NCBI GenBank assembly: GCA_934539585.1
Contig: CAKTCT010000017.1
Location: 1 to 54,549, forward strand
DNA: 54,549 bases
Direction of reading: 5' to 3'
Source: an uncultured Oscillospiraceae bacterium
GTDB lineage: Bacteria > Bacillota > Clostridia > Oscillospirales > Ruminococcaceae
Below the pieces are notes generated by a model. The model saw only the letters and a program-made list of their open reading frames with translations. It made no database searches and had not been told where the DNA came from. The stretch's first letter is position 1. Each line of letters starts with the position of its first letter. Position numbers and translations under genes: made by a program. Below are positions 8,442 through 16,944 of this stretch, piece by piece.

Positions 8442-10262
8442 GTGAATCTCGTGAAGCAGCGAAAATACGGGAAGTATTTCCGGCACAACATGCGGCTGTA
8501 TACCGCTATCTTTGCGGTGATCTGCCTTGCCGTGGCCGGACTCTACCTCTGGAACGTGACCCGGCACCAGACCCAGCAGATTCAAAGGGAGTACCAAAGC
8601 GACGCCAACCGCATCGCCATCGAACTGGATAACCAGCTGGAACGGATTCAGGACCTGATGAAGGACATCTCCGGCATCACCTGGGTCCAGAAGCTGTCTA
8701 CCTCCTCCGACGTTTTTTTGAAGGATTTCACCGCTTTGGAGATCATCGAGTGCCAGAAGGAGCTCTCCCGCTATCTGGCCGTGGATGAAGCCATTACGGA
8801 CATTGCCGTCTACCTCCCCGATCGTGGGAAGCTCCTTTGCCAGAAGGGGTGGTTCTCCGCCGGGGAGTACCGGTCCTACCTGAAAAACCGGCGGGGTCTG
8901 GACGCCGATGAAATCTTCGCCGCGGCGGCGGGCTACAATGCCGCCGATGCCTATCTTACATGGGGCCCCAATCTGGAAAACGGGCAGAGCGTGGTCATTA
9001 TCCGGAGCCTGGTCAACGTGTCCTCGCCGGCGGCCAGTCTGATCCTCGTGCTGGACCGGAACGTCTTCAACCGGAGCATCCGGAAGCTGGGAGACGGCGC
9101 CCTCCGCAGCGTTCAGATGCGCAACGCGGACGGGAATGTCCTGTTCCAGACCTACCGGGAGGCGGAGGGCTACGAGCTGACGGTGGCCTCCGGGATATTA
9201 CCGGCTTCTTACCGGATGGTCTATGCCCCGCCGTCGGAGGTCCGCAACCGGTACGGCGTGGTGAACCTGGCCTTCTGCGGAACGCTGCTGCTGGCCCTGG
9301 CCCTTGGGGTGACGACGGCGTATCTGCTGTCCCTCCACAATCTGCGACCCTTGAACAAGCTGCTGAACACCATCAACCGCCTTCTGGGGGACGCCCCGGA
9401 CCGTCCGGCGGAGGATTCGGAGTTCGACCGCATCGAAAGCTCCTTCGCGGAGCTGTACGCCCAGAAACAGGGACTGCAGAAGAACATCCGGGAAAACTAC
9501 AACCTCACCAGGCAGTACGCCCTGATGCTGGCATTGTCCGGCGACCGGAAGCTGGGGGAGTGGACCCGGCACTTCAACGAGTTGAGCATTCCCTTTACCG
9601 AGGAGCAGTACTACTCCGTCTGGATCGTCGTCCAGCGACAGGACCCGCCGGAGCAGATCGATTGGGCGGCGGTTCTTTTTGAGGTCCTGCCGGAGCTTTC
9701 CTCGGTGGAGGAGATTGGCTCCGGCGCGGCCCAGGCGGTGGTGATCCTGGGGCAGAAGGAGCTTCCGGCCCGGGAACGGCATCTGGAAGCCGCTGAAGGG
9801 GTCAAGCAGCTGGCCATGGAGCGCTACGGCGTGCTGGCGGAGTTCCAGATCGGTGAGTGCAAGGGCCCCGGCGTGGAGGGCATCGCCCAGTCCTACCACG
9901 GCCTCACCGCCGGGGACCAAAAGGCCAAAGACCCCGCCTACGGCAAAACCGGCCGGGAGCTGGCCCAGTACATCCGGGAAAACTTCTGCGACCCCAATCT
10001 TTCCCTGAAAGAGCTGGGCGGTCGGTGGAACCTGTCGGTGCCCACGGTGTCCCGGCTCTGCAAGGAGGCGCTGGGGGTCAGCTTCGTGGACTACCTTACC
10101 GGTCTGCGGTTGGAAAAGGCCAAGGAGCTTCTGAAAGAAAAATCCCTGACTCCGGCGGAGATCGCCCAGGCGGTGGGTTACGGCAGCGAGTACTCCTTCC
10201 GCCGAGCCTTCCAGCGCAGCGAAAACTGCCGGCTGCAGGACTGGGTCCCTCCGGAAGAATAA
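8442..10262 (+). CDS. membrane-bound AraC-family regulator
   Basis: The 606-residue protein has a membrane helix at about 19-37, an extracytoplasmic sensor region to about 270, a second helix at about 271-297, a cytoplasmic linker and an AraC-type double helix-turn-helix over the last 100 residues. One-component regulators of this layout sit next to LplABC-type transporters and sense the outside directly. It most likely controls the operon upstream. Starts at GTG 8442 or GTG 8451 are both possible; GGATGGGG at 8433-8440 is better spaced for 8451. There is no paired kinase, unlike the second transporter. Confidence 0.85.
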   Translation: MNLVKQRKYGKYFRHNMRLYTAIFAVICLAVAGLYLWNVTRHQTQQIQREYQSDANRIAIELDNQLERIQDLMKDISGITWVQKLSTSSDVFLKDFTALEIIECQKELSRYLAVDEAITDIAVYLPDRGKLLCQKGWFSAGEYRSYLKNRRGLDADEIFAAAAGYNAADAYLTWGPNLENGQSVVIIRSLVNVSSPAASLILVLDRNVFNRSIRKLGDGALRSVQMRNADGNVLFQTYREAEGYELTVASGILPASYRMVYAPPSEVRNRYGVVNLAFCGTLLLALALGVTTAYLLSLHNLRPLNKLLNTINRLLGDAPDRPAEDSEFDRIESSFAELYAQKQGLQKNIRENYNLTRQYALMLALSGDRKLGEWTRHFNELSIPFTEEQYYSVWIVVQRQDPPEQIDWAAVLFEVLPELSSVEEIGSGAAQAVVILGQKELPARERHLEAAEGVKQLAMERYGVLAEFQIGECKGPGVEGIAQSYHGLTAGDQKAKDPAYGKTGRELAQYIRENFCDPNLSLKELGGRWNLSVPTVSRLCKEALGVSFVDYLTGLRLEKAKELLKEKSLTPAEIAQAVGYGSEYSFRRAFQRSENCRLQDWVPPEE

Positions 10263-10267
10263 GCCCC

Positions 10268-10309
10268 AAAGCGTTTCTGCACGGCTTCAGGAGGCGGGAA
10301 CGCTTTTTC
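10268..10309 (+). terminator. rho-independent terminator
   Basis: The 8-bp stem AAAGCGTT/AACGCTTT (10268-10275 with 10299-10306) with a structured loop is followed by T residues. It begins six bases after the AraC stop. Confidence 0.65.
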
Positions 10310-10312
10310 GCG

Positions 10313-10341
10313 TTGCGGGGACGAAAATTTTGTGGTACAAT
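10313..10341 (+). promoter_or_regulatory. extended -10 promoter of the ogt pair
   Basis: TACAAT (10336-10341) is preceded by TGG, and TTGCGG (10313-10318) lies 17 bases upstream. Confidence 0.6.
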
Positions 10342-10368
10342 GGAGAAAAACGATGGGGAGGGATCGGA

Positions 10369-10866
10369 ATGCAGTATACCGCCCAATATTTGTCTCTCTT
10401 AGGCGGGATCACCTTGGCCAGCGACGGGGAGAGATTGACCGGCCTGTGGTTCCATGGCCAGAAGTACTTCGGCAGCACCCTGACGGCACCCTATGAGCAC
10501 CGGGAGCTGCCTATTTTTCGCCAGACGGCGGCGTGGCTGGACCAATATTTCGCCGGCCAGGAGCCGGACTTCATCCCGCCCCTGAAACTGGAAGGCCCGC
10601 CCTTCCGTCAGGCGGTGTGGGAGGTGCTCCTGACCATCCCTTACGGGGAGACCATGACTTACGGTGACATTGCCCGGCGGCTGGGGCGGATGGAGGCGTT
10701 CCAGGCGGTGGGCGGGGCCGTGGGGCACAATCCCATCTCCATTATCGTGCCGTGCCACCGGGTGGTGGGGTCTGACGGCGGCCTCCGGGGTTATGCCGGG
10801 GGACTGGACAAAAAGGCCCGGCTCCTCCGGCTGGAGCAGGAGGGGGAACAATGGACGACCGGCTGA
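10369..10866 (+). CDS. ogt: methylated-DNA--[protein]-cysteine S-methyltransferase
   Basis: This 165-residue repair protein removes alkyl groups from O6-alkylguanine by transfer to its own cysteine in a single-turnover reaction. The active-site motif PCHRVV is present with Cys129, preceded by a well-formed DNA-binding domain (PYGETMTYGDIA) and an N-terminal ribonuclease-like domain. Length matches Ogt. ATG 10369 is selected because GGGAGGGA at 10356-10363 is about five bases upstream and the promoter ends at 10341. Its 3' end overlaps the next gene, also of the MGMT family, by 16 bases. Confidence 0.92.
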   Translation: MQYTAQYLSLLGGITLASDGERLTGLWFHGQKYFGSTLTAPYEHRELPIFRQTAAWLDQYFAGQEPDFIPPLKLEGPPFRQAVWEVLLTIPYGETMTYGDIARRLGRMEAFQAVGGAVGHNPISIIVPCHRVVGSDGGLRGYAGGLDKKARLLRLEQEGEQWTTG

Positions 10867-11147
10867 TCTACGAGGTCCTTTCGGTGGTGGAGGAGATTCC
10901 GGAGGGGCGGGTGGCCACCTACGGCCAGATCGCCCGGCTCATCGGCCGGGAGAAAAACGCCCGGCTGGTGGGGAAAATTCTGAGCCGGGCCGGGTTCTAC
11001 GGCGACTACCCGTGCCACCGGGTGGTGAACCACGCGGGGCGGACGGCTCCCGGCTGGGCGGAGCAGGCGGCTCTCCTGGAGGGGGAGGGCGTGGAGCTCA
11101 AGGAAAACGGCTGCGTGGCCCTGAAGGTCTGTCAGTGGGACCCATGA
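10851..11147 (+). CDS. short MGMT-family protein with intact PCHR motif
   Basis: The 98-residue protein is only the C-terminal DNA-binding domain of the O6-alkylguanine transferase fold. Alkyltransferase-like (Atl) proteins of this size usually carry Trp in place of the acceptor Cys, but here PCHRVV at 54-59 keeps Cys55. It also has the VATYGQIA helix-turn-helix entry. It overlaps ogt by 16 bases, with AGGAGGGGG at about 10838-10846, so translation is coupled. It could be a minimal alkyltransferase or an Atl-like damage sensor that hands lesions to excision repair. Confidence 0.85.
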   Translation: MDDRLIYEVLSVVEEIPEGRVATYGQIARLIGREKNARLVGKILSRAGFYGDYPCHRVVNHAGRTAPGWAEQAALLEGEGVELKENGCVALKVCQWDP

Positions 11148-11166
11148 TTGTTCAGAAATCGGCAGC

Positions 11167-11202
11167 AGGCCGGAGACTTCGGGAGAGGTCCCCGGCCTTT
11201 TT
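11167..11202 (+). terminator. rho-independent terminator
   Basis: The stem AGGCCGG/CCGGCCT (11167-11173 with 11192-11198) leads into five T residues, 20 bases after the MGMT-family stop. Confidence 0.85.
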
Positions 11203-11243
11203 GTATCCGGCTGGGAAATTTTTCCGGTAATGTGACGGAAACC

Positions 11244-11288
11244 TATGGAAAAATCTTTGAAAAAAGGGAAATCTAAGAATTTTCCATA
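11244..11288. promoter_or_regulatory. inverted repeat upstream of the second carbohydrate ABC operon
   Basis: Arms at 11244-11257 and 11275-11288 match in 13 of 14 positions (TATGGAAAA...TTTTCCATA at the ends). The stretch up to 11345 is AT-rich and should hold the promoter, but no clear -35/-10 pair stands out. It is a candidate operator for the downstream response regulator. Confidence 0.4.
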
Positions 11289-11402
11289 TTTGGATAATCA
11301 TTGTTTATACCCAATTCCTTCACAATGCGTTAAAATATACTTGACCGTTACGAAAGGGCTCCGGCCCTGCGGCAGCAATCCACAGGGGAAAGGAGAACTC
11401 TC

Positions 11403-12365
11403 GTGACAACTTCTGTGAAAAACGAAAGCGCAAAGGCGCAGAACCCCGGCAAGAGGACCCTCTGGCAAAGAATCTGGGAGCACAAGCTCCTGTACCTCAT
11501 GCTGATCCCGCTGGTGGCGTATCTGCTGGTTTTCTGCTACTACCCCATGTACGGCGTGGTGCTGGCCTTCAAGGATTACAGCTTCGCCAAAGGCATCCTG
11601 CGGAGTCCCTGGGCCAAGATGCACGGCTTCAACAACTTCATGCGGCTGTTCCGGGACCCGTCCTTCTTCACCGCCTTCAAGAACACCATCGTCATCAGCT
11701 TCGGGCGGCTGCTGTTTGAGTTCCCGGTGCCCATCTTCCTCTCGCTGCTCATCAACGAGATCCGGTCCACCAAATACAAACGGGTGGTCCAGACGGTGTA
11801 CACCTTCCCCCACTTCATTTCCTGGATCATCGTTTCGGGATTGTTCTTCAACCTGTTTTCCAACGACGGCGTAATCAACCAGCTGCTGCTCCTCCTGGGG
11901 CTGGGACGGCAGACCGTGCTGACCACTCCCTCCTCCTTCCGGCCGCTGATCTTCATCAGCTCCGACTGGAAGGAAATGGGCTGGAGCGCCATCATCTATC
12001 TGGCGACCATCTCCGGCATCAACCCCGAGCTTTATGAGGCAGCCCGCATCGACGGCGCGGGGCGGGGGCAGCTGGCCTGGCACATCACCCTCCCCTGCAT
12101 CCGGGGGACCATCGCCATTATGCTGGTGATGCAGGTGGCCAGCATGATGAACGCCGGCTTCGACCAGCTCTTCAACCTGTCCAACGTGGCGGTCCGGGAG
12201 GTCAGCGACATCATCGACACCCTGATCTACCGCAAAGCCTTCTCCGACGGCACCAACTTCGGCTACACCACGGCCATCGGCCTGTTCAAATCGGTGATCA
12301 ACTTCGCCATGCTGCTCCTTGCCAACGGCCTTGTGAAGAAAACCACCGGCAAGGGAATCTATTGA
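11403..12365 (+). CDS. carbohydrate ABC transporter permease, LplB type (second system)
   Basis: The 320-residue permease has six hydrophobic helices and an EAA loop (EAARIDGAGRGQ). It is paralogous to the permease at 4703-5638. Translation starts at GTG 11403 with AAAGGAGA at 11390-11397 upstream. It opens an operon of permease, permease and lipoprotein, again with no ATPase, followed by a two-component system. The two systems differ enough to suggest different ligands. Confidence 0.9.
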   Translation: MTTSVKNESAKAQNPGKRTLWQRIWEHKLLYLMLIPLVAYLLVFCYYPMYGVVLAFKDYSFAKGILRSPWAKMHGFNNFMRLFRDPSFFTAFKNTIVISFGRLLFEFPVPIFLSLLINEIRSTKYKRVVQTVYTFPHFISWIIVSGLFFNLFSNDGVINQLLLLLGLGRQTVLTTPSSFRPLIFISSDWKEMGWSAIIYLATISGINPELYEAARIDGAGRGQLAWHITLPCIRGTIAIMLVMQVASMMNAGFDQLFNLSNVAVREVSDIIDTLIYRKAFSDGTNFGYTTAIGLFKSVINFAMLLLANGLVKKTTGKGIY

Positions 12366-12381
12366 GAAAGGAGCGGTTTCC

Positions 12382-13272
12382 ATGGCCAAAAAAACGAAAA
12401 AGCTCAACCATTACACCGGATTCGACGTTTTTCTTGTGATCCTGATGGGACTGCTGGCCTTGATCACGGCGTTCCCGTTCTATTACATGGTCATCGTCTC
12501 CTTCGGTACATACGAAAGCATCCATTCCCAGACCCTGTACCTCTGGCCGTCGGTTTTCGATACGGCGGCGTATAAGATCGTTTTCGACAACAAGCTGTTC
12601 TGGAGCTCCGTCCAGACCACGGTGTTCGTTACCGTGGTGGGGACCTTCCTGGGGGTCATCTGCTCGGTTGCGGCGGCGTATCCTCTGTCTAAAAAGGACC
12701 TCCCCGGGGGCAAGTTCTTCTTCAACATGATGCTGTTCACCATGTTCTTCTCCGGCGGTCTGATCCCCGGATACCTGGTGGTCCAGCAGGTAGGGCTGGG
12801 CGACAGCGTCTGGTGCATGATCCTGCCGGTGCTGGTAGGGCAGTTCAACGTCATCCTCATCAAGAACTACGTGGAGGACCTTCCGGCCAGCATTGAGGAG
12901 TCCGCCCGCATCGACGGCGCCAACGATATGGTGATCCTCTTTAAGATCATCCTGCCCATGTCCACCCCCATTATCGCCACGGTGGCCCTGTTTATCGCCG
13001 TGGACCGGTGGAACGAATACTGGTTTGCCATGCTCCACATTATCGATAAGTCCAAGCAGCCCTTGCAGCTTCTGCTCCGCAACGTTCTGATGGACACCAC
13101 CCATGCCATGACTGGCGCGGCGGCGGCCATCGCCAGTCAGGAGCGGAAGGTCTACGACCAGTCCCTCCAGATGGCCATCGTCACCATTGCCACCGTCCCC
13201 ATCCTGCTGGTGTACCCCTTCGTTCAGAAGTACTTCACCAAGGGCATCATGCTGGGCGGCGTCAAAGGCTGA
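12382..13272 (+). CDS. carbohydrate ABC transporter permease, LplC type (second system)
   Basis: The 296-residue partner permease carries the EAA loop (ESARIDGANDM) and the C-terminal QKYFTKGIMLGGVKG signature typical of this group. AAAGGAG lies seven to thirteen bases before ATG 12382, and the intergenic gap is only 16 bases, so it is cotranscribed with the LplB-type gene. Membrane helices are spread over the whole length, with a lysine-rich cytoplasmic N-terminus. Confidence 0.9.
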   Translation: MAKKTKKLNHYTGFDVFLVILMGLLALITAFPFYYMVIVSFGTYESIHSQTLYLWPSVFDTAAYKIVFDNKLFWSSVQTTVFVTVVGTFLGVICSVAAAYPLSKKDLPGGKFFFNMMLFTMFFSGGLIPGYLVVQQVGLGDSVWCMILPVLVGQFNVILIKNYVEDLPASIEESARIDGANDMVILFKIILPMSTPIIATVALFIAVDRWNEYWFAMLHIIDKSKQPLQLLLRNVLMDTTHAMTGAAAAIASQERKVYDQSLQMAIVTIATVPILLVYPFVQKYFTKGIMLGGVKG

Positions 13273-13341
13273 TCCACTCGTTTTTCGCCGGAAATTCCGG
13301 TGCAAATAAACTGTTCGCAAAATTTTAAGGAGGTATTTTTC

Positions 13342-15018
13342 ATGAGATCTTGGCAGAAGAAAGCGCTTTCTCTGGCCCTGGCCGCTCTGATGAGCGCGTC
13401 CCTGGTCGCCTGCGGAAACGATTCCGGCAAGGAGTCCTCTTCCGAGCCGGCCAGCACTCCCGCCAGCAGCACGGCGGCGGAGGAATCCAGCAAGACGGAA
13501 GAAGCCGATCCCTTTGCGGAGCACATGAAGATCAGCATCGCCGTCTGGAACATCGGCGACGCCATCACCGACGGCGAGGACGCTGTCCGCGACGCGCTCT
13601 ACGACAAGCTGAACATTGAGATCGAGCCCTACGCCGTCACCTGGGGCGACTATGTGGAAAAGATCATGCTCTGGGCCGCCACCAACAAGCTGCCGGACAT
13701 GACCGCTTACGAGGCGGGCTACACCGAGACCTTCCGGAAATGGCGGGATGAAGGCGTGATCCGGGCGCTGCCGGACGCTTCCAACTATCCCAACGTGGCC
13801 GCGCAGCTGAACACCGAGTCCGGCCGCTCCATCAACGAAGTGGCTCACGACGACGCCAACCCCACCTTCTACGCCATTCCCCGGCCCAACATCGTGGTCC
13901 CCGAGGACGCCATGCTGGAAAACGGCATCATGATCCGTCGGGACTGGATGGAAAACGTGGGCGTAACCAAGGTTCCGGAAAACATTGACGAGTTCATCGA
14001 CCTGATGCTGAAGTTCCAGAACGAAGATCCCGACGGCAACGGCAAAAACGACACCATCGGCCTGGCGGGCTACACCTTCGCTTACATGTCCTTCCTGTTC
14101 AGCGGCGAGTGCCCCGACGCGGTCAACGGCTTCCGCTGGGAGTTCGCCGAGGACGGCTCCCTGATCCCCGCCTTCATGACCGAAGCCTTCCGCGACGGTG
14201 TGAAGACTCTGAAGAAAGCCTATGACGCCGGCATCATCGACCCCGACTACATCATCTACAAGGGCGAGGAAGGCCGCGACAAGTTCGCCAACGGCCAGGC
14301 TGGCGCTTACGCTCATGCCGGTCCTTCTCTGGGCGGCACCCAGGCCATGGAGGACAAAATCCTCAAGACCTACCCCGACAAGACCATTGACGAGCTCATC
14401 GCCTTTATCCCCTGGTTCGCCAACCCCACCACCGGAGAGGTCCGCTACCCCTCCATCACTCCTTCCTGGTCCGAGACTTACCTGAGCAGCAGCGTGGACG
14501 ACGCCAAGGCCGAGCGCTGCATGGCCCTCATGGACTTCCTCCTCAGCGACGAAGGCTATGAGCTGGTTGGCCTGGGCATCGAGGGCGAGACCTACACCAA
14601 GGACGCCGACGGCAACTACCAGGTCATCGAGCTGACCAAATCCGACGGAACCCCCATGGCTCTGAAGGAAAAATACCCCGCCACCCAGCTCCAGACCCTG
14701 GCCAACTGGACCCCCTTCCGCTCCGCCAGCAGCCCCGCTTACAGCGACGGCCTGAAGAAGCTCCGCAACGAGTACATGGCGGACATGGAATCCAGAGGCG
14801 CCACCTTCACCAACCGGCCTGACACCAACGGCCTGATTCTGGAGGATTCCGCCGACTACGACACCGCCGGAGCCGACTTTGAGAAGATCTGCAACGATCT
14901 GATGCTCTCCGACGATGTGGATGCCGCCTGGCAGGCCATGGTGGACAGCTACATGGCCCAGGGCTACGACAAGGTCATCGAGGAGATGAACAAGCTCTAC
15001 AAAGAATCCGGTCGTTAA
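13342..15018 (+). CDS. extracellular solute-binding lipoprotein (second system)
   Basis: The 558-residue binding protein has a lipoprotein signal with lipobox LVAC ending at Cys24, then a Ser/Glu-rich linker. ATG 13342 is chosen because AAGGAGGT at 13328-13335 is six bases away and the signal peptide starts there. It would present a sugar ligand to the two permeases upstream. A Ca-binding-like DPDGNGKNDT segment in the N-terminal lobe is common in this group of oligosaccharide binders. The gene has a strong bias to C-ending codons, suggesting high expression. Confidence 0.9.
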   Translation: MRSWQKKALSLALAALMSASLVACGNDSGKESSSEPASTPASSTAAEESSKTEEADPFAEHMKISIAVWNIGDAITDGEDAVRDALYDKLNIEIEPYAVTWGDYVEKIMLWAATNKLPDMTAYEAGYTETFRKWRDEGVIRALPDASNYPNVAAQLNTESGRSINEVAHDDANPTFYAIPRPNIVVPEDAMLENGIMIRRDWMENVGVTKVPENIDEFIDLMLKFQNEDPDGNGKNDTIGLAGYTFAYMSFLFSGECPDAVNGFRWEFAEDGSLIPAFMTEAFRDGVKTLKKAYDAGIIDPDYIIYKGEEGRDKFANGQAGAYAHAGPSLGGTQAMEDKILKTYPDKTIDELIAFIPWFANPTTGEVRYPSITPSWSETYLSSSVDDAKAERCMALMDFLLSDEGYELVGLGIEGETYTKDADGNYQVIELTKSDGTPMALKEKYPATQLQTLANWTPFRSASSPAYSDGLKKLRNEYMADMESRGATFTNRPDTNGLILEDSADYDTAGADFEKICNDLMLSDDVDAAWQAMVDSYMAQGYDKVIEEMNKLYKESGR

Positions 15019-15036
15019 CCGGTCAATATGGCAAGG

Positions 15037-15065
15037 AGCCGGCCCGAAAAGGGGTCCGGCTTTTT
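15037..15065 (+). terminator. rho-independent terminator
   Basis: The stem AGCCGG/CCGGCT (15037-15042 with 15056-15061), extended by CCC/GGG, is followed by T5. It separates the transporter operon from the kinase gene. Confidence 0.8.
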
Positions 15066-15144
15066 GCTGTTTTTCAAAAACCTCTTTCCTTTTTCCGGAT
15101 TTTCCTGCATAATAGGAGAAGAAGCTCATTGCGGAGGGATTGCT

Positions 15145-16932
15145 ATGAAAGCGCTGAAACGCATCCGGAACCTGCCCATCGCCGTCTCCGTCTGGAGTCT
15201 GGGGTTTCTTTTGGTGGCGCTGTTTTCCACGGTGTTCATGACGGCCTACCGGGTGATTTCCTCCTCCCTGATGGAGAGCAACATCGCCTACACGGCCCAG
15301 GTCTTCTCCCAGTATCAGGACGTGATCCAGGAAAATTCGGAGTTTTTGCAGAACATGGTCTCCAACATGGCCTACAACCGCACCACGGCCAAGTACGTCC
15401 TAGAAAAGGACCCCCAGAGCCAGTACGAGAACATCCGGAACCTGGACAGCATCGTTTTAAACTGCGTCCGGACCCTCCCGGCCATCAAGGAAGCGGTGGT
15501 GGAGGGCTACAACGGGGCGGTGTACAGCCTCAAGGGCCGGACGCCGGAGATCATGACGGCTCTGGAAAATCTGCCGGATACCCCGTACATGGTCTACGAC
15601 TTTTCCCAGCACCTCCACTATAACGGGGAGAAAAGCGAGTCCTTTCTGTTCACCACCACCCTCTACGACATCTGGAACCTGACGCCCCGGTTCAACATCG
15701 GCCGGCTGACGGTGATTGTGGACAACTCCACCCTGGGCATCCAGGACTTTTCCGACCAGTACGGCACCGGGCTGTACCTCCTGGACCCGGACTATGCCCT
15801 GGTGGCCTCCAACCAGGAGGCCGACGCCGCGGCGGAGGAAATCCTTGCCCGGATTCCGGAGCTTTCCGTGGGCTCCCGGATGGAAATGAACGTGGACGGC
15901 AAGGCGTACATCGTCAACTACCAGATGGCCGAGGCCATCGGCTGCCACCTGGTCAGCATCCTCCCCCGGAGCCGCATCACCGAGTCTCTGAACTGGATGT
16001 GGCGGACGGTGGTCATTCTGCTGTTCTGCACCCTGGCGCTGATGCTGGCCCTGATGACCATTCTGAACCACAAGATCACCGCGCCTTTGCGGAAATTCAG
16101 CCGCTACATCGTGGAGATGCAGAGCCAGACCGTCCGCTATCTCAAACAGGAGATGCAGCTGGACGGCTACCGGGAGGTCTGCCAGATATCCGACGAGTTC
16201 AACCGGATGATCGGGGAGATCAACGTCCTGACCCACCAGCTGGTCCGGACCACCTCCAACCTCTATGAGTCGGAGCTGCAGAAGAAGCAGTCGGAGCTGC
16301 TCCACCTCCGGAGCCAGATCAACCCCCACTTCCTTTATAACACCCTGGAAAGCATCATGGGCATGGCCTGTCTGGAGGACGCACCCCAGACGGCCCAGAT
16401 GGTGGGGAACCTGGGGAAAATCTTCAAGTACAGCGTCAAGGGCCAGGATATGGTCCCGGTCCGTGAGGAGCTTTCCACCACCCAGGCGTACCTGGGTATC
16501 CAGCAGATGCGCTTTGAAGGGATGTTCCGGGTGGAGTACCGGCTGGACCCGGAGATTCTGGAGCTGAAAATCCCCAAGATGATCCTCCAGCCCCTGGTGG
16601 AAAACGCCATTACCCACGGCCTGGAGCCCCGGGGAGAGGGCGGCGTTCTGATCCTGGGCGGGGCTTTGGGGAAGGACGGCCAGGTGAAGCTCTGGGTGGA
16701 GGACAACGGCGTGGGGATGCCCCGGGAGCAGCTGGAGCGGTTCCAGGCGGTGATCTCCGACAGCGGGAAGATGGAAAGCGATTCCATCGGCCTGGAAAAC
16801 GTGGTGAACCGCCTGCGGCTGCTCTACGGCGACGGCTGCGGGGTTCAGATTCAAAGCGAGGAAGGGAAGGGCACCCGGGTGGAGCTGGACCTTCCCTGGT
16901 TCCGGGAAGCGGCGGGCTTTTCCCTATCGTAA
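15145..16932 (+). CDS. sensor histidine kinase, YesM/LytS type
   Basis: The 595-residue membrane kinase has a first helix at about 12-35, a large extracytoplasmic sensor (Cache-like by position), a second helix at about 287-306, a HAMP-like linker and a His_kinase domain with the phospho-acceptor His395 in NPHFLYN. The ATPase domain shows NAITHG, EDNGVGM and GKGTRVEL. ATG 15145 is preferred to upstream starts because CGGAGGGA at 15132-15139 precedes it and the first membrane helix follows directly. It should phosphorylate the AraC-type regulator that begins 12 bases after its stop, and probably controls the transporter upstream. Confidence 0.92.
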   Translation: MKALKRIRNLPIAVSVWSLGFLLVALFSTVFMTAYRVISSSLMESNIAYTAQVFSQYQDVIQENSEFLQNMVSNMAYNRTTAKYVLEKDPQSQYENIRNLDSIVLNCVRTLPAIKEAVVEGYNGAVYSLKGRTPEIMTALENLPDTPYMVYDFSQHLHYNGEKSESFLFTTTLYDIWNLTPRFNIGRLTVIVDNSTLGIQDFSDQYGTGLYLLDPDYALVASNQEADAAAEEILARIPELSVGSRMEMNVDGKAYIVNYQMAEAIGCHLVSILPRSRITESLNWMWRTVVILLFCTLALMLALMTILNHKITAPLRKFSRYIVEMQSQTVRYLKQEMQLDGYREVCQISDEFNRMIGEINVLTHQLVRTTSNLYESELQKKQSELLHLRSQINPHFLYNTLESIMGMACLEDAPQTAQMVGNLGKIFKYSVKGQDMVPVREELSTTQAYLGIQQMRFEGMFRVEYRLDPEILELKIPKMILQPLVENAITHGLEPRGEGGVLILGGALGKDGQVKLWVEDNGVGMPREQLERFQAVISDSGKMESDSIGLENVVNRLRLLYGDGCGVQIQSEEGKGTRVELDLPWFREAAGFSLS

Positions 16933-16944
16933 AGGAGGCGCGGG

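Noticed and set aside
12298..15129. 943-codon minus-strand frame
   Set aside because: It is the antisense shadow of two permease/lipoprotein genes with convincing families on the plus strand; its composition (Gly/Val/His/Gln-rich) is typical of GC-driven shadows.
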